Assembly: GCF_028618695.1 (NCBI RefSeq)
Contig: NZ_JAQIVI010000458.1
Coordinates: 1-15,277 of the forward strand
Length of the DNA stretch: 15,277 nucleotides
Direction: 5' to 3'
Origin: Natrinema soli
GTDB taxonomy: Archaea; Halobacteriota; Halobacteria; Halobacteriales; Natrialbaceae
A program made the translations under genes and the position numbers. The number at the start of each line of letters is the position of its first letter. Position 1 is the first letter of the stretch. This document shows positions 6,100 to 13,371 of this stretch, piece after piece. Under the pieces are notes generated by a model, which worked only from the letters and a program-made list of their open reading frames with translations, ran no database searches and was not told the DNA's origin.

Positions 6100-8838
6100 A
6101 TGACTGAGGCGGGCCAGACCGGACTCACGGAGTTCGGCGGCGACTCCGAGGAGACCGACGACCGGCCGGCAGAAGAGGCGGTTGCCATCGCCGGTAACGG
6201 CGGATCGAACGCCACAGAGGTGATCGACGTCGTCGAGGAGACGCTCCCCGAACCCGAGGGCGAACTCGAACTCGCCGTGATGCAGGTCGACTACACGATC
6301 GCCGGCTACGGCGACGAGGAGCGACCGATCATGCACGTGTTCGGGCGGACGCCCGAGAGCAAACTCGAGCACGTACAGGTCGTCGGCTTCCAGCCGTACT
6401 TCTACGCGCCGACGGAGACGCTCGAGCGACCGCCAGCGGAGCAGTACGATCGGCTCACCGGCAGCGAGGAGTACGACGAGGACGGCGAGCCCTACGAGAG
6501 CATTCGGGGCGAGAAACTCACCAAGATCTTCGGCCAGACGCCCCGGGACGTCGGGCAGATCCGGGACGACTTCGATCACTTCGAGGCCGACATCCTGTTC
6601 CCGAACCGGTTCCTGATCGACAAGGACATCCGGAGCGGCATTCGGGTGCCGGAGCGACGCGCGGACGACGAGTCGCTGGTCGTCCCCCACACCGAAGTCG
6701 AGGCGGCCGACGTCGACGCCGACCCTCGCGTGAACACGTTCGACATCGAGGTCGACGACCGGCAGGGGTTCCCCGAGGACGGCGAGGAACCGATCGTCTG
6801 TCTCACCAGCCACGACTCCTACCGCGACGAGTACATCATGTGGCTCTACGAGGCCCCGGTCGGTGACGGCGAGATCCCCACCGAAATCGACGACTACGAC
6901 CCCATCGAGGGGGCGATCGACCACGAGGTCCGATGCTTCGGCGAGGAGGAGGCGATGCTCGAGGCCTTCATCGAGTACATCGACGACACCGATCCCGATA
7001 TTCTCACGGGCTGGAACTTCGAGGACTTCGACGCGCCGTACTTCCTCGACCGCCTCGAGGAGCTCGCGGGTCCCCACCACGAGTACGACCTCTCCATCGA
7101 CCAGCTCTCCCGAGTCGACGAGGTCTGGCGCAGCAACTGGGGCGGCCCGGACATCAAAGGGCGGATCGTCTTCGACCTGCTCTACGCCTATCAGCGGACG
7201 GTCTTCTCCGAACTCGACTCCTATCGGCTGGATGCGGTCGGCGAGGCGGAACTGGGCGTCGGGAAGGAGCGCTACGCCGGCGACATCGGCGACCTCTGGG
7301 AGGGCGATCCGACCAGGCTGCTCGAGTACAACCTCCGGGACGTCGAACTCTGCGTCGAACTCGACCGCCAGCAAGAGATCGTCACCTTCTGGGACGAGGT
7401 GCGCTCGTTCGTCGGCTGTAAACTCGAGGACGCGCCGACGCCGGGCGACGCGGTCGACATGTACGTTCTCCACGAGGCCTACGGGCGGTTCGCGCTGCCC
7501 TCGAAGGGCCAACAGGAGGCCGGCGAGGAGTACGAGGGCGGCGCGGTGTTCGAGCCGATCACGGGCGTCAAGGAAAACGTCACCGTGCTCGACCTGAAGT
7601 CGCTGTACCCGATGTGCATGACGACGATCAACGCCTCGCCGGAGACGCGGGTCGATCCCGAGAAGTACGACGGGAAGACCTACGTCGCGCCGACCAGGCC
7701 CGAACCGACCCACTTCCGCAAGGAGCCCGACGGCGTCATGCGAGAGATGATCAACGAGCTGCTTGCCGAACGCGAGGAGAAGAAATCCCAGCGCAACGAG
7801 TACGAACCCGGTACTCGGGAGTACGAGCAGTACGACCGACAGCAGGGCGCGGTCAAGGTCATCATGAACTCGCTCTACGGGGTGTCGGGGTGGGAACAAT
7901 TCCGGCTCTACGATAAGGATGCGGCATCCGCGATCACCGCGACCGGCCGCGAAGTGATCGAGTTCACGGACACCGCCGCAGGCGAGCTGGACTACACCGT
8001 TGCGTACGGGGACACGGACAGCGTCATGCTCGAGCTCGGCCCCGACGTCTCGAAGGAGGATGCCATCGAGCAGTCCTTCGAAATTGAAGAGTACATCAAC
8101 GGCCGCTATGACGACTTCGCGCGCGAGGACCTGAACGCCGAGGACCACCGCTTCCAGATCGAGTTCGAGAAGCTCTATCGACGATTCTTCCAGGCTGGCA
8201 AGAAGAAACGATACGCGGGCCACATCACCTGGAAGGAGGGCAAGGACGTCAACAACGTCGACATCGTCGGCTTCGAGTACCAGCGCTCAGACATCGCTCC
8301 GATCACCAAGGAGGTCCAGCACCGGGTCATCGAGATGATCGTCCGCGAGGGCGACGTCGAAGGCGCGAAGGAGTACGTCAACGGCGTCATCGAGGACGTA
8401 CTGGCGGGCGACATCTCGCTCGAGGACATCGCGATTCCGGGCGGGATCGGCAAGCGACTGGACAACTACGACACCGACACGGCGCAGGTCCGCGGCGCGA
8501 AGTACGCTAACCTACTGCTGGGCACCAACTTCCAGCGCGGGAGCAAACCCAAGCGGCTCTACCTCGATCGCGTCGATCCGTCGTTCTTCGAACGACTCGA
8601 GGCGGAAGAGGGGTTCGACGCCCGCACCGACCCACTCTACGGCGCGTTCAAGCGCGATCCTGACGTCATCTGCTTCGAGTACGAGGACCAGATCCCCGAG
8701 GAGTTCGAGGTCGACTACGACAAGATGCTCGAGAAGACGCTGCAGGGGCCGATCGAGCGCATCCTCGAGGCGCTCGACATCTTGTGGGACGAAGTCAAGA
8801 GCGGGCAAGAGCAGACGGGACTGGACAGTTACATGTGA
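6100..8838 (+). CDS. polB: Family B DNA polymerase (replicative PolB)
   Basis: A 912-aa family B DNA polymerase with 3'-5' proofreading. Exo I is FDIE (D215, E217), Exo II GWNFEDFD (N306, D311) and Exo III YNLRDVEL. The polymerase motifs are A, DLKSLYP (498-504); B, KVIMNSLYG (586-594); and C, YGDTDS (636-641; catalytic D638, D640), followed by KKRY. All are intact, so both activities are expected. The extreme C-terminus, QTGLDSYM (905-912), fits the PIP box that binds the PCNA clamp in archaeal PolB. The N-terminal 50 residues are an acidic linker that starts with a similar QTGLTEFG (6-13). No intein interrupts motifs A, B or C, although many haloarchaeal polB genes carry them. I chose 6100 over 6037 because a TATA box sits 25-31 bp before it. 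It is monocistronic as far as can be seen, followed by the suf genes. Confidence 0.97.
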   Translation: MTEAGQTGLTEFGGDSEETDDRPAEEAVAIAGNGGSNATEVIDVVEETLPEPEGELELAVMQVDYTIAGYGDEERPIMHVFGRTPESKLEHVQVVGFQPYFYAPTETLERPPAEQYDRLTGSEEYDEDGEPYESIRGEKLTKIFGQTPRDVGQIRDDFDHFEADILFPNRFLIDKDIRSGIRVPERRADDESLVVPHTEVEAADVDADPRVNTFDIEVDDRQGFPEDGEEPIVCLTSHDSYRDEYIMWLYEAPVGDGEIPTEIDDYDPIEGAIDHEVRCFGEEEAMLEAFIEYIDDTDPDILTGWNFEDFDAPYFLDRLEELAGPHHEYDLSIDQLSRVDEVWRSNWGGPDIKGRIVFDLLYAYQRTVFSELDSYRLDAVGEAELGVGKERYAGDIGDLWEGDPTRLLEYNLRDVELCVELDRQQEIVTFWDEVRSFVGCKLEDAPTPGDAVDMYVLHEAYGRFALPSKGQQEAGEEYEGGAVFEPITGVKENVTVLDLKSLYPMCMTTINASPETRVDPEKYDGKTYVAPTRPEPTHFRKEPDGVMREMINELLAEREEKKSQRNEYEPGTREYEQYDRQQGAVKVIMNSLYGVSGWEQFRLYDKDAASAITATGREVIEFTDTAAGELDYTVAYGDTDSVMLELGPDVSKEDAIEQSFEIEEYINGRYDDFAREDLNAEDHRFQIEFEKLYRRFFQAGKKKRYAGHITWKEGKDVNNVDIVGFEYQRSDIAPITKEVQHRVIEMIVREGDVEGAKEYVNGVIEDVLAGDISLEDIAIPGGIGKRLDNYDTDTAQVRGAKYANLLLGTNFQRGSKPKRLYLDRVDPSFFERLEAEEGFDARTDPLYGAFKRDPDVICFEYEDQIPEEFEVDYDKMLEKTLQGPIERILEALDILWDEVKSGQEQTGLDSYM

Positions 8839-8971
8839 GTCGGTGACGACCTCGAAGCGAGCGCCGCCGTCCGTTCCCGCAGTCGCCCGAATGAACCTCG
8901 CTGTGCTCGAGCCTGTGGGTTTCCGAAACGAAAAATAATCTTCTCGAAATCGGACCGCATCCAATCGAACA

Positions 8972-8984
8972 CGAAAACGTTATG
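8972..8984 (+). promoter_or_regulatory. Promoter of sufC (BRE/TATA-like CGAAAACGTTATG)
   Basis: CGAAAACGTTATG has the haloarchaeal layout of a purine-rich BRE followed by a TATA core, centred about 38 bp before the sufC ATG at 9020, which implies a leader of some 10-14 nt. The gap 8839-9019 also holds a short palindrome GTTTC-C-GAAAC (8919-8929) followed by an AAAAATAAT run. No DtxR-type operator dyad is evident. Confidence 0.45.
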
Positions 8985-9019
8985 GGGCGAACGGCCCTTG
9001 GTCAATACGACAGAATACT

Positions 9020-9928
9020 ATGGCACGCCTCGAACTAAACAACCTGCACGCGGAAGTGGCGGAGGGCGACGAGACGATCCTCGAGGGCGTTACCCTCGAA
9101 GTACAGTCGGGCGAGATTCACGCCCTGATGGGCCCGAACGGCTCCGGGAAGTCGACGACCGCGAAGGTCATCGCCGGCCACCCGGCCTACGAGGTCACCG
9201 ACGGTGAGGTCCTGCTCCACCTGGAGGACGAGGAGTTCGGTCCGAACATCGAGATCGACGAGGACCAGCGCACCTGGGACCTGCTCGACCTCGAGCCCAA
9301 CGAGCGCGCCGCGCTCGGCATCTTCCTCGGCTTCCAGTACCCGGCCGAGATCGAGGGCGTCACGATGACGAACTTCCTCCGAACGGCACTGAACGCCAAG
9401 ATCGAGGAGCGCGAGGAGCTCTTCGAGGACGAGGACGGCGAGGAAGTCGACGCTGAGGACGACGGCTTCGAGACCTCGCCGATGGAAGGGAACGTCGACG
9501 AGGGCGAGATCGGCGTCGCCGAGTTCCAGCAGATCCTCCAGGAGAAGATGGAACAGCTGGAGATGGACGAGAAGTTCGCCCAGCGCTACCTCAACGCCGG
9601 CTTCTCCGGCGGGGAGAAGAAGCAAAACGAGGTGCTGCAGGCCGCTATCCTCGAGCCCTCGATCGCCGTTCTCGACGAGATCGACTCCGGGCTCGACATC
9701 GACCGGCTGCAGGACGTCTCGAACGGGATCAACGCGCTGCGCGACGAGCAGGGCACCGGGATCCTCCAGATCACCCACTACCAGCGCATCCTCGACTACG
9801 TCGAGCCCGATCACGTCCACGTGATGCTCGACGGTCAGATCGCCAAGAGCGGCGGGCCGGAGCTCGCCGAGAAGCTCGAGGACAAGGGGTACGACTGGGT
9901 CCGCGAGGAAGTCTACGGCACCGCGTAA
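9020..9928 (+). CDS. sufC: SufC, ATPase of the Fe-S cluster assembly complex
   Basis: A 302-aa cytosolic ABC-type ATPase that drives conformational change in the SufBCD Fe-S assembly complex. Visible motifs are Walker A GPNGSGKST (38-46), Q-loop GFQYP (Q106), signature FSGGEKK (195-201), Walker B VLDEIDSGLD (catalytic E220) and the switch histidine in ITHYQR (H253). SGGEKKQNE and LDEIDSGLDID are typical of SufC rather than of transport ATPases. It is about 50 residues longer than bacterial SufC. The extra length lies in acidic insertions, one at about 66-90 and a larger one at about 127-164 containing FEDEDGEEVDAEDDGF, a likely halophilic adaptation. The ATG at 9020 is preceded by a plausible promoter. 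It is the first gene of sufC-sufB-sufD, 60 bp ahead of sufB. Confidence 0.97.
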   Translation: MARLELNNLHAEVAEGDETILEGVTLEVQSGEIHALMGPNGSGKSTTAKVIAGHPAYEVTDGEVLLHLEDEEFGPNIEIDEDQRTWDLLDLEPNERAALGIFLGFQYPAEIEGVTMTNFLRTALNAKIEEREELFEDEDGEEVDAEDDGFETSPMEGNVDEGEIGVAEFQQILQEKMEQLEMDEKFAQRYLNAGFSGGEKKQNEVLQAAILEPSIAVLDEIDSGLDIDRLQDVSNGINALRDEQGTGILQITHYQRILDYVEPDHVHVMLDGQIAKSGGPELAEKLEDKGYDWVREEVYGTA

Positions 9929-9988
9929 CCGAATTTGGCTAGAACAACCGTAATAACGCTACAGCCGTAAACACAACTACATCAACCA

Positions 9989-11419
9989 ATGAGTTCCGAT
10001 CAAGACCACCTAAAAGAGACAGACACCGAGGCTCGGTTCGAGTTCAAGAAGGAGGAGAACTCCGCCGTCAGGTCCGGGAAGGGCCTGACCGAGGAGGTCA
10101 TCCGCATGATCTCCGACGACAAGGACGAACCCGACTGGATGCTCGAGCGGCGTCTCCGCGCGCTCGAGCAGTACCAGAACATGCCGATGCCGTCCGACTG
10201 GCCCGGCATGCCCGACCTCTCCGAACTGGACGTCGAAGAGATCATCCCCTACATCCGCCCGGACGTCGACAAGCGCGAAGGCGTCGACGACTGGACGGAG
10301 CTGCCAGACGAGATCAAGGACACGTTCGACAAGCTGGGCATTCCGGAAGCGGAGAAGAACGCCCTCTCGGGCGTCGGTGCCCAGTACGAGTCCGAAGTCG
10401 TCTACCAGAACATGCAGGAGCAGTGGGAGGAGAAGGGCGTCGTCTTCTGTAACATGGACGAGGCCGTTCGCGAGCACCCCGAACTCGTCAAAGAGCACTT
10501 CATGACGACCTGCGTGCCGCCGAGCGACAACAAGTTCGCCGCGCTGCACGGGGCCGTCTGGTCCGGCGGGTCGTTCGTGTACGTCCCCGAAGACGTCACC
10601 GTCGAGATGCCCGTTCAGGCCTACTTCCGCATGAACTCGGAAGGGATGGGGCAGTTCGAGCACACCCTCATCATCGCCGAGGAAGGCTCCGAAGTCCACT
10701 ACATCGAGGGCTGTTCCGCACCGAAGTACGGCACCCACAACCTCCACTCGGGCGGCGTCGAGGTCTTCGTCGGCGAGGACGCGCACGTTCAGTACTCGAC
10801 CGTCCAGAACTGGTCGAAGAACACGTTCAACCTGAACACCAAGCGCGCCATCTGCGAGGAGAACGGCACGATGGAGTGGGTCTCGGGCAGCATGGGATCG
10901 AAAGTGACCATGCTCTATCCGTGTACGATCCTCAAGGGTCGCGGTTCGACCGACACCCACATCACCATCGCCCTGGCGGGCGAGGGCCAGAACATCGACA
11001 CCGGAGCGAAGGTCTACCACAACGCACCGGAAACCAGTTCGACCATCGAGTCCAAGTCGATCTCCAAGGACGGCGGCCGCACCAACTACCGCGGTCTCGT
11101 CCACATCGCCGACGGCGCCGAGAACTCGAGCACCGCCGTCGAGTGCGACGCGCTGATGTTCGACAACGAGTCCACCTCGGACACCATGCCGTACATGGAG
11201 ATCGAGGAGTCGAAGGTCGACGTCGCTCACGAGGCGACCGTCGGCAAGATCGGCGACGAGGACATCTTCTACCTCCAGTCGCGCGGACTGGACGACGACG
11301 ACGCCAAGAAGATGATCGTCGCCGGCTTCATCGAGCCGATCACGGAGGAACTGCCGATCGAGTACGCGGTCGAACTCAACCGCCTCATCGAACTCGAGAT
11401 GGAGGGGAGCCTCGGATAA
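9989..11419 (+). CDS. sufB: SufB, Fe-S cluster scaffold subunit
   Basis: A 476-aa scaffold subunit on which nascent Fe-S clusters form, paired with SufD and powered by SufC. The N-terminal helical region (1-150) includes SGKGLTEEVIRMISDDKDEPDWML, shown here only as landmark text around residues 29-52. The SufBD beta-helix core runs from about 180 to 430, with FVYVPEDV, HYIEGCSAP and NWSKNTFNLNTKR, and the C-terminal helices follow. Two residues thought essential in E. coli SufB (Cys405, Glu434) appear here as C386 in VECDALMF and E415 in AHEATVGKI. Other cysteines sit in VVFCNMD, TTCVPPS, EGCSAP, AICEENG and LYPCTI. No SD precedes the ATG; GTAATAA at about 9950-9956 could be a weak internal promoter in the 60-bp gap. 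The sufD ATG begins 1 nt after this stop. No SufS, SufE or SufU gene is in the window, so sulfur delivery must come from elsewhere. Confidence 0.98.
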   Translation: MSSDQDHLKETDTEARFEFKKEENSAVRSGKGLTEEVIRMISDDKDEPDWMLERRLRALEQYQNMPMPSDWPGMPDLSELDVEEIIPYIRPDVDKREGVDDWTELPDEIKDTFDKLGIPEAEKNALSGVGAQYESEVVYQNMQEQWEEKGVVFCNMDEAVREHPELVKEHFMTTCVPPSDNKFAALHGAVWSGGSFVYVPEDVTVEMPVQAYFRMNSEGMGQFEHTLIIAEEGSEVHYIEGCSAPKYGTHNLHSGGVEVFVGEDAHVQYSTVQNWSKNTFNLNTKRAICEENGTMEWVSGSMGSKVTMLYPCTILKGRGSTDTHITIALAGEGQNIDTGAKVYHNAPETSSTIESKSISKDGGRTNYRGLVHIADGAENSSTAVECDALMFDNESTSDTMPYMEIEESKVDVAHEATVGKIGDEDIFYLQSRGLDDDDAKKMIVAGFIEPITEELPIEYAVELNRLIELEMEGSLG

Positions 11420-11420
11420 T

Positions 11421-12641
11421 ATGAGCGCAGGAACAGAGGTACACGCCAATCTGACCGATGCACAGGTACGCGAAATTTCGGGCGACCTCGAGGAACCCGA
11501 GTGGCTCCTCGAGACCCGTCTCGAGGCCCTCGACGCGCTCGAGGACCTCGAGATGCCCGACGTCATCCGGACGCCGGGTCGGGACTGGACGAACCTCCAC
11601 GAGCTGGACTTCGAGTCCCTCGTGGACCCGCTGAACGCGGCCGAGGACAAGGACCAGATCGGTCCCGACGAGGCCGAGGTTCTCTCGTGGGCCGACGCGG
11701 TCCAGGAACACGAGGACCTCCTGAAGGAACACTTCGGCACCACCGTGGACCCGCAGGAGAACTACCTGACGGCGCTCTCGACTGCCCTCTTCAGCACCGG
11801 GACGGTCGTCTACGTCCCGGAAGGCGTCGACGCCGAGGACGTTGCCATCCGAACTGAGCAGAACTCCCGGTCGCTGTTCAACTACACGCTCGTCGTCACC
11901 GAGGAGTCGTCTTCGGTCACAATCGTCGAGCGCCAGTCCACCGGCGCAGAACAGGATGAACAGTACTACAGCGGCGTCGTTGAGGTCGCCGCCGGCGAGA
12001 ACAGCTACGTGCAGTACGGCAGCCTCCAGAACCTCTCGGAGGAGGCCTACAACTTCACCGTCAAGCGCGGCGTCGCCGACACCTACGCCACGATCGACTG
12101 GATCGAGGGCAACCTCGGTACGCAGCTGACCAAGACCGAAGTCTCGACGACGCTCAGCGGCGACTCGTCGGAAACGCAGATCGTCGGGGCCTTCTACGGC
12201 CACAACGATCAGCACTTCGACCTCGACGCGAAGGTCTGGCACCGCGCGGAGCACACGACCGCCGACCTCGTCACCCGCGGCGTTACCGACGACGTGGCTC
12301 GCTCGGTCTACGAAGGCGTCCAGGACGTCGGCTCCGACGCGTGGGACACCAGTTCCTACCAGCGCGAGAACACGCTGATGCTAAGCGACGAGAGCGAGGC
12401 CGATGCCTCCCCGAAGCTGATCATCAATAACCACGACACCGAGGCCAGCCACTCCGCGACAGTCGGCCAGATCGACGCGGAGGATCTGTTCTACATGACC
12501 TCCCGCGGCGTCGATCCGCGTTCGGCCCGCAACATGCTCGTCGAGGGCTTCTTCGTGCCCGTCCTCGAGGAGATCGATGTCGACGAACTCCGTGACGACC
12601 TCGAGGGACTGATCGGTGCGCGACTCCGGCAGCGAGACTAA
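11421..12641 (+). CDS. sufD: SufD, partner subunit of the SufBCD complex
   Basis: A 406-aa SufB paralogue forming the SufB-SufD heterodimer that creates the Fe-S assembly interface. The N-terminal helical part includes EEPEWLLETRLEALDAL (about 24-40), a motif shared with SufB. The beta-helix core follows, with VVYVPEGVDAEDVAI, YVQYGSLQNLSEEAYNF and YGHNDQHFDLDAKVWHRAEHT. The C-terminal signature SHSATVGQIDAEDLFYMTSRG holds H344, which aligns with the SufD histidine (E. coli His360) implicated in cluster assembly. The protein contains no cysteine at all, so any cluster ligands must come from SufB or from non-Cys residues. The ATG lies 1 nt after the sufB stop, and a GGAGGGGAG tract 11 nt upstream, inside sufB, may act as a distant SD, so translation is probably coupled. 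Confidence 0.97.
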   Translation: MSAGTEVHANLTDAQVREISGDLEEPEWLLETRLEALDALEDLEMPDVIRTPGRDWTNLHELDFESLVDPLNAAEDKDQIGPDEAEVLSWADAVQEHEDLLKEHFGTTVDPQENYLTALSTALFSTGTVVYVPEGVDAEDVAIRTEQNSRSLFNYTLVVTEESSSVTIVERQSTGAEQDEQYYSGVVEVAAGENSYVQYGSLQNLSEEAYNFTVKRGVADTYATIDWIEGNLGTQLTKTEVSTTLSGDSSETQIVGAFYGHNDQHFDLDAKVWHRAEHTTADLVTRGVTDDVARSVYEGVQDVGSDAWDTSSYQRENTLMLSDESEADASPKLIINNHDTEASHSATVGQIDAEDLFYMTSRGVDPRSARNMLVEGFFVPVLEEIDVDELRDDLEGLIGARLRQRD

Positions 12642-12653
12642 CTGCTCTCGCAG

Positions 12654-12670
12654 CTGTTTTGATTCGGTTT
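12654..12670 (+). terminator. T-rich stretch after the suf genes, possible terminator
   Basis: CTGTTTTGATTCGGTTT lies 12 bp after the sufD stop in otherwise GC-rich DNA, with a further CCGTTTTCG about 15 bp on. Archaeal termination needs only short U-tracts, so this is a reasonable end for the suf transcript, but no stem is evident. Confidence 0.35.
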
Positions 12671-12712
12671 CTATCCGCGCTGACTGCCCGTTTTCGCTGT
12701 CCGTGCTCCGAG

Positions 12713-12724
12713 ACGACTAAGTAA
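12713..12724 (+). promoter_or_regulatory. Candidate promoter for the ferritin-like gene
   Basis: CGACTAAGTAAC places a TATA-like CTAAGTAA about 25-30 bp before the ATG at 12746. That spacing fits a leaderless transcript and makes the ferritin-like gene the start of a new unit after suf. Confidence 0.5.
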
Positions 12725-12745
12725 CAGCGGCCCTCTTGTCACGAT

Positions 12746-13240
12746 ATGAGTTTGGGACAGCGTGTCTCGAGCGACCACCAGTTGACTCGATTGCTTCAGA
12801 TCGGGGTCGTACTGGAGGAACTCGTCGAGTCACGCGCCGCCCACCACATCGAGTCCCTGCCCCCCCAAGAGCGGGCGGAGTTCGACGAGGAGGTGGAGGA
12901 GTTGCTCGCGGAGGCTGCGACGGAGTCGGCCGAGCACCGCGAGCGACTCGAGGCGCTGATCGACGATCTCGAGGCTGAAACGGTCGGATACGAGGAGATC
13001 AACGCGCTGGTCGACGCCCAGTATGGGCCGCCGGAGGACACGGACGGCGTTCTCTACGATCAGCTGGCGAACGAGGAAACGGCCTACAAGTTCTACGACG
13101 ATCTGATCGACGCGATCGAGGCTTCGGACGCCGCGTTCGCCGTCGATCGCGATCGGCTACTCGAGACGCTGTACAGCATCCGCGAGGAGGAAAAAGAGGG
13201 GGTCGAGGAAGTGACCGAGATCATGGAGCACAGAGCATGA
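12746..13240 (+). CDS. Ferritin-like (rubrerythrin-type) four-helix protein
   Basis: A 164-aa, almost wholly helical acidic protein with four predicted helices at about 12-36, 42-75, 108-125 and 136-162. Each carries Glu or His of the kind used by ferritin-like di-iron proteins: EELVESRAAHH (E24, E25, H33, H34), ESAEH (E60, E63, H64), NEETAYKFYDDL (E110, E111) and REEEKEGVEE (E147-E149). The overall pattern suggests a ferritin-like domain, but the classic ExxH spacing is not clean, so metal binding is inferred rather than shown. Functions in this superfamily include iron storage and peroxide reduction. It lies 104 bp after sufD behind its own TATA-like box and heads a probable unit with the DtxR-type regulator. 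Its TGA overlaps the ATG of a 44-codon ORF. Confidence 0.75.
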   Translation: MSLGQRVSSDHQLTRLLQIGVVLEELVESRAAHHIESLPPQERAEFDEEVEELLAEAATESAEHRERLEALIDDLEAETVGYEEINALVDAQYGPPEDTDGVLYDQLANEETAYKFYDDLIDAIEASDAAFAVDRDRLLETLYSIREEEKEGVEEVTEIMEHRA

Positions 13241-13371
13241 CCGTGGGATGGACGAGCGCGGCGGCCGCTATCGATGACTCGCCGCCTGATGCCCGCATCG
13301 GCTCCCGGATTCGAGTACACCGGCGCAGCACGGACGCGCCCCGCGGCGGTCCCGACGGAGGGAGAGCATGA
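13237..13371 (+). CDS. Possible 44-aa bridging ORF between ferritin-like and DtxR genes
   Basis: The reading frame from the ATG at 13237 is open for 44 codons and stops at the TGA 13369-13371. The ATG overlaps the ferritin-like stop (ATGA) and the TGA overlaps the regulator ATG (ATGA), so it fills the intergenic gap exactly. The product starts MTVGWTSAAAAIDD and ends in an Arg/Gly/Pro-rich tail, PRGGPDGGRA. I recognise no family. It is basic and has no Glu, unlike neighbouring acidic proteins, and its third codon positions are less GC-rich than those of the flanking genes, both of which count against a selected protein. It could instead be a coupling ORF that carries ribosomes to the regulator start, or a coincidence. 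Confidence 0.35.
   Translation: MTVGWTSAAAAIDDSPPDARIGSRIRVHRRSTDAPRGGPDGGRA
13357..13364 (+). promoter_or_regulatory. Shine-Dalgarno site of the DtxR-type gene (GGAGGGAG)
   Basis: GGAGG at 13357-13361 lies 6 nt before the ATG at 13368. Such a strong site is uncommon at leaderless haloarchaeal promoters and implies that the regulator is translated from inside a longer message, starting with the ferritin-like gene. Confidence 0.65.

Noticed and set aside
5887..8223. A 778-codon open frame on the minus strand opposite polB
   Set aside because: It lies antisense to a polymerase with all motifs intact, and its translation is a Val/Leu/Asp-rich sequence typical of the complement of GC-rich haloarchaeal genes.
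10010..11743. A 577-codon minus-strand frame opposite sufB and sufD
   Set aside because: Same explanation: complement of a real gene with strong GC third-position bias. It crosses the sufB-sufD junction and has no recognisable domain.
12642..12745. Search for a small gene between sufD and the ferritin-like gene
   Set aside because: No convincing frame; the gap reads as a T-rich end region plus a promoter.
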